DNA of 35,296 bases from Gnetum montanum (lineage: Eukaryota > Streptophyta > Gnetopsida > Gnetales > Gnetaceae), in the NCBI GenBank assembly GCA_015680685.1, contig MNCI01013619.1:1-35296 (forward strand). The letters are read 5' to 3'. Under the pieces are notes generated by a model that saw only the letters and a list, made by a program, of their open reading frames with translations, was not told the DNA's origin and searched no databases. Shown here piece by piece: positions 31,580 to 35,296 of this stretch; position 1 is the first letter of the stretch, and the number at the start of each line of letters is the position of its first letter. The position numbers and the translations under genes were made by a program.

Positions 31580-31935
31580 ACATCCACTATGACATAAAAC
31601 TGACAAAGTTGTACACATTTGCTATGACATAAAACTAGCATTTTTTACACACATTCGCCATGACGCTAAACTGGCAAAGTTTCCAACCTTCTGCCATGAC
31701 ATGAAATTGGCAAGGTAAGCATACATCTTCTGAGATGTTAAACCAGCACAGACTTGTCCATAGGTCACAACATAAAACTGACACCCACAGCATGGTCTGC
31801 TGGGACCATAAACTAGCTTTTCCACCATCCGCTACAACGTAAAACTAGCAGGTTGCAGTCTGCCTAGACGTTAAACCAGGACCACGGTATGCTGAGACTT
31901 AAAACCAGCAACAATGGTTAACCAGGACTCAAAAC
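31580..31935 (+). repeat. Imperfect ~40-bp tandem repeats in the 3' region
   Basis: About nine to ten units share a TGACATAAAACTGGCAAAG-like core (31587, 31624, 31660, 31696, 31734, 31768, 31807, 31837, 31869 and onward). Spacing is 33-40 bases. Later units are more diverged (ACGTTAAACCAG, CTTAAAACCAGCA). Confidence 0.7.
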
Positions 31936-32744
31936 TAGAATCCTTCAACAGAAAATCCATGAAGCAAGCGAGCATTATCACTCTTGCACTACATCCCTAC
32001 CAGATGGAACAAGTAAGGCATTGGAACAAACGCAACATTGCTACCCCACTAGCATCCTACTGATTCCTCAGATATGCTGAAAGGCATGCTACTGATCCCT
32101 CAGAGGTGTTGCTATGACAATCACTCTATAGTTGTGGCTCCTGGGATCAACTTTGCCACTTGGGGCCTTAAAAATTATGGTCATCCATAGTTTTAATAGC
32201 CTCCGTCCATCACCGTCACCAAGTTCTAGCTTAGTAGATTCATCTGATTGGTTCTTTGCCCAATTACTTGAGCAAGATGAATTTGGCTGTCGACAATGAC
32301 TTCATGAACTACGGCATCAACATTGGGACCCTTGCTCCTTGCTATAGTCCCTGTTTAGTGGCCTATGCTCTCCTTTTTGCTTCAGGCTATGCTTGTTTCA
32401 ATAGCCTCCCTAGCGATTAGGAAGATTTCTTTTGGCTCTCTACTCTCTGTTATGTTTTGCAGGTTACTTGCTACGACAATGTCGATCGAGAATGCATTCA
32501 TTAGAAGGTGAGGTGTTGTGGCATTCTAAAGTGGTTGCTCAGACTAGCCTGGCTACTTGAAAGTGCAAACCCTACCTCTCCCTCCATTGGGTACCTTACC
32601 TTGCTTTCCCCTTCCCTTACCCTTACAACCACCTTTACCCTCTCCTTTGTTGTACAGAATGTGAACATTTAGTCAATTCTTTCACATCATCATGTCCATG
32701 AACTGGCGTAACGCAACTTGCCTCATGGAATATAATTTGAATTC

Positions 32745-32769
32745 AAGAAAAAAAAGGGGGGGAGAAAGG
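32745..32769 (+). other. 25-base uninterrupted polypurine run
   Basis: A stretch of A followed by seven G and GAGAAAGG has no pyrimidine for 25 bases. It looks like a plus-strand primer tract but lies 367 bases upstream of the 3' LTR start. Confidence 0.6.
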
Positions 32770-33121
32770 CTTGTCAAAATGGATGTAAAACAACTCATCC
32801 AAGCCATGCGGGTGTAACACAACTAGTCCGTGCAAGCCCTTCATGTGCAATATGTCAGTGTAACTTCTCACAAATACACTCGCGAAAAGAGACCTAATGA
32901 CTTATTCGCGAGAGTTTCATGTTCAAATACTTAAGTCTTCCTTGAACTTCCCTCCTCTCACTTCTGTAAAATCCCTCCTATTCTCTCTCCCCCTGCCCTC
33001 GCACTTCCAAGTTTGACAGAGCAACATTTGAGCAGCTGCCAAGGGACATTGTCGGTGCCTTTACCTCTTGGGTGTTTTGTATTCTTTGTCGACGTCTTTC
33101 GGGCAAGCCCTATAAACATCA

Positions 33122-33136
33122 ACAAAGAGGGACCAT
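33122..33136 (+). other. Probable polypurine tract next to the 3' LTR
   Basis: ACAAAGAGGGACCAT directly precedes TGAAACACTG. It is only moderately purine-rich. Position next to the LTR is the main evidence. Confidence 0.45.
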
Positions 33137-34590
33137 TGAAACACTGTGAAAATTTTGAGGCCTCAATAGTTCAGCAAAATCTTGTGACTCAGGCAAGAAT
33201 TTGTGACAAGGTGCGGCTCAGCAAGTTCCCTTTTCGGCTAAGGGTCTGATCCGCCATGCTATGAAGCATAATTTAATAAACTCCAAAGGATGGAGCAAGA
33301 CAAGGAGTGTGTGATAGCAAGCATTAAACTCTGCAAGTTTCCTATGTCCCGAAAAATCTTAACTTTTGGCATATTACGTAGCATTACGCAACATAGCGTA
33401 ATGTGACATAACGCAGTGTAATGCCAAAAGGTAGTCCATCACAACATTAGAGATGGCAAAAAATCAAGACTTCGATGATCCAGCAAAAATCTCAAGGCCT
33501 AAACAACGATCTATAGCATTCTGCATATTTCAGTAACTTTTTCGGTTGAGGGGCCTATTACAATACATTACGCAGTGTAGTGTAATGAACCGTAGAAGGA
33601 TTGATCAGAAACAAAGGAAGCACAGTGACAACACTTCAATTTTTTGCAAGTTCACTATTTTACGCTGAATTACACTATATAGCATGTTCTAACATGATGC
33701 AGCGTAATACAAGCAATGATAGAGATAGTGTAATTTAGGCATCAACAGTTCATACGCCATAACACGCTCTCTAGCGTAATACAGCATAATCAAAGAATAG
33801 CTTGTTGCCAAAGCTCCAGCAAAAGTGCTTTATGATGCATGACGCTTCAGATCGTAATGCAGCATGGCACTGCAAGCTTCAAACACAAACACACCAAGTC
33901 AACGACATCTTGTAGGTTCAGGAAATGCATCATCTAAACCACGTTTTTCTCCTGACCCTAACCTTATAAATATTCCAGTCAACAAAGATCAAAGGTTGGC
34001 AAAAATTTCTCTGGATAGGAAAATTTTCTCCGTGAGTAGTTCTCTTTCATTGGAAATTGTTGATAACCTTTGGCAAAGATTGATGAGAGGAAGACCGTAA
34101 GAATATCAGAGGTGATTGGCAAGAATCCTTGATCAGAAATAGCCGAGGATACTCTACTTCGAGTCTGATTTTCCTTGCACCCAGATTGGCTAAAACAAGG
34201 TAGATTGGCCTTTGCTTGTTTTATCTTTAAATAGCTTTCTTGTTGTTGGCACGTGCTTCATCTAAACCGAAGTTCACCTGTAATCTTTGTAGCCAAAATT
34301 TTTCTTGTGTCCTATCTATACGGATTTTACAATCGCTTTAAATCGATTACATCATTTTCAATTACCTTCAAGTTTAATGATATTATATCTTCTCATAAAA
34401 ATCACCATTTTGCCATCCAATTATCACAAAAATTTTACTGATTAAGTAAGTCCCTGTCTGATCGACAAGACCATTCCGGGCACCTCGGATTCGTCTTCTC
34501 CAACACTACCCTCGCACGGATCTCGGGTTGGAATTGTGTACATGGACTTTCACTTAGTATTTCCAGCAACCGATGTTTTCTGTCATTACA
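33137..34590 (+). repeat. 3' LTR of element C
   Basis: It starts TGAAACACTGTG and ends GTCATTACA, and aligns with the 5' LTR throughout. The GCGTAATG/CATTACGC words recur (e.g. 33374-33425 and 33560-33590). A TATA box lies at 33965-33972. Confidence 0.9.
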
Positions 34591-34818
34591 ATGATTATTC
34601 ATGTATCCCTCAAAAAAGGGTTTGACCTATGTCATTTAAGGCGAAGGTTAGAGATTGTGTCGAGCATGGAGATGCAGAGTCAGGAGAGGCAAGTAATGAG
34701 AGCCAGGTGAAGCGAGACAATAAGGGAATAATCACCCATTTGGCAAGATAGCCTAACCATGGTGGAAATTCTGTATTGCCTCTAAGGCTTAAGTGGCATG
34801 GGAAGATAACCTAGAGGG
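34591..34818 (+). other. Right flank of element C, probably chromovirus 3' end
   Basis: A frame (LKKGFDLCHLRRRLEIVSSM and onward) with Glu/Arg/Ser-rich content fits the variable C-terminal tail of a chromovirus polyprotein but carries no motif. A short purine stretch, AGAGGG, ends at 34818. Confidence 0.35.
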
Positions 34819-35296
34819 TGTTACAGTACTCTCTTGCATTAATAAAATTTTTTAGTTTTCCTCTTTTAATTCTTTAGTACCAATTATTTAATTACTAGTT
34901 AATTCATTTATTAAATATTTATAATGTTTCTAGTATATTATCCAAGAAAATTATAAATGCAATAAATTAAGTGATCGTATTTTTATGACATCTGGGAATG
35001 GGATGGTGTTGGCACATTTAGCCATTTTATGGAACAGAGACATGAGATGATTGAGATTTTCTGAAATATTACAATACAAATATTTGAAATGGCAAGATGT
35101 AATTGGGCAAAGTATTGAAATGGCAAGAAGAGAGAGAGATGGAAATCACTTAATGGTAACATTAGGATGACACTGGCTCTACAAGTCATGTTAAGAAGTC
35201 TTGTTACACATTTCTCAACATATGGGATTTTAATGAATTCTCCTGTGGACCAAGAGAAGGATGTCAAAGGACAAACATAAACCTTACCCATGTTTC
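34819..35296 (+). repeat. Possible chromovirus 3' LTR, cut by the window end
   Basis: AGAGGG is followed by TGTTACAGTACTCTC at 34819, the usual polypurine tract plus TG start. The rest is AT-rich and non-coding. No matching 5' copy is in the window, so this is inferred from position and the start motif only. Confidence 0.35.

Larger units (their letters stand above)
31548..33136 (+). other. 3' untranslated region of element C
   Basis: This is about 1.6 kb with no credible gene. It holds a set of ~40-bp imperfect repeats, a 25-base pure purine run at 32745-32769, and a short purine-rich stretch (ACAAAGAGGGACCA) just before the 3' LTR. Repeat-bearing 3' regions are typical of the Tat/Ogre lineage. 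Confidence 0.7.
17085..34590 (+). mobile_element. Element C: 17.5-kb Tat/Ogre-like Ty3/gypsy retrotransposon with antisense gene
   Basis: Two direct LTRs (17085-18587 and 33137-34590) bound a PBS, gag, protease, a 5.8-kb intervening segment with an antisense spliced gene remnant, RT, Ty3 RNase H, archaeal-type RNase H, integrase and a repeat-rich 3' region. The double RNase H and the long size are hallmarks of the Tat/Ogre lineage. The flanking pentamers ACAAT (17080-17084) and ATGAT (34591-34595) differ by two transitions and may be an eroded target duplication. Over the first ~136 aligned LTR bases I count about 10 differences, 8 of them transitions, so the insertion is old. It split the chromovirus. 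All frames carry stops. Confidence 0.9.

Overview
The window is plant nuclear DNA made almost entirely of nested, degraded LTR retrotransposons. There is no bacterial-style gene organisation, rRNA or tRNA gene that I can see. Tat-type Ty3/gypsy elements with a second RNase H, a chromodomain-type Ty3/gypsy pol, long LTRs and deep nesting suggest a land plant with a large repeat-rich genome. A gymnosperm is plausible, but the sequence does not prove it.

Layout: (1) 1-1464: AT-rich DNA, then what may be the 5' end of a host gene (leader, one GT-AG intron, short coding start), cut off near 1465. (2) 1465-5345: the 5' part of a Tat-like element on the minus strand (element A: LTR 5345-3739, primer-binding site, gag remnant). 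(3) 5346-8159: a Tat-like element on the plus strand (element B) with a 5'-truncated LTR joined straight to RT/RNase H; gag and protease are missing. The A and B LTRs lie head to head. (4) 8160-9451: a third Tat-type LTR of another subfamily, sitting in the RNase H of B. (5) 9500-11185: a gag-like remnant with a Pro/Ser/Tyr/His-rich tail, then about 1.9 kb without a recognisable gene, then an LTR-like promoter segment from 13063. (6) 13882-16865: a chromovirus-type pol remnant (RT, RNase H, integrase, chromodomain-like end). (7) 17085-34590: a 17.5-kb Tat/Ogre-like element on the plus strand (element C) with both LTRs, PBS, gag, protease, RT, two RNase H domains, integrase and a repeat-rich 3' region. 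(8) 34591-35296: flank, probably the 3' end of the interrupted chromovirus, with a possible LTR start at 34819.

The most interesting part is inside element C. The protease and RT regions are separated by about 5.8 kb. Most of that is an antisense, multi-exon gene remnant (27486 to 23116). Four GT-AG introns remove cleanly and keep the reading frame on both sides, so it looks like a once-functional spliced gene carried antisense within a retrotransposon. I do not recognise the product.

A second theme is that each LTR subfamily fills its U3 with a different short palindromic word built on GCGTA/TACGC. In-frame stops in element C are mostly TAG, then TGA, which fits decay at methylated CHG and CG sites. 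All coding regions here are pseudogenes as they stand.
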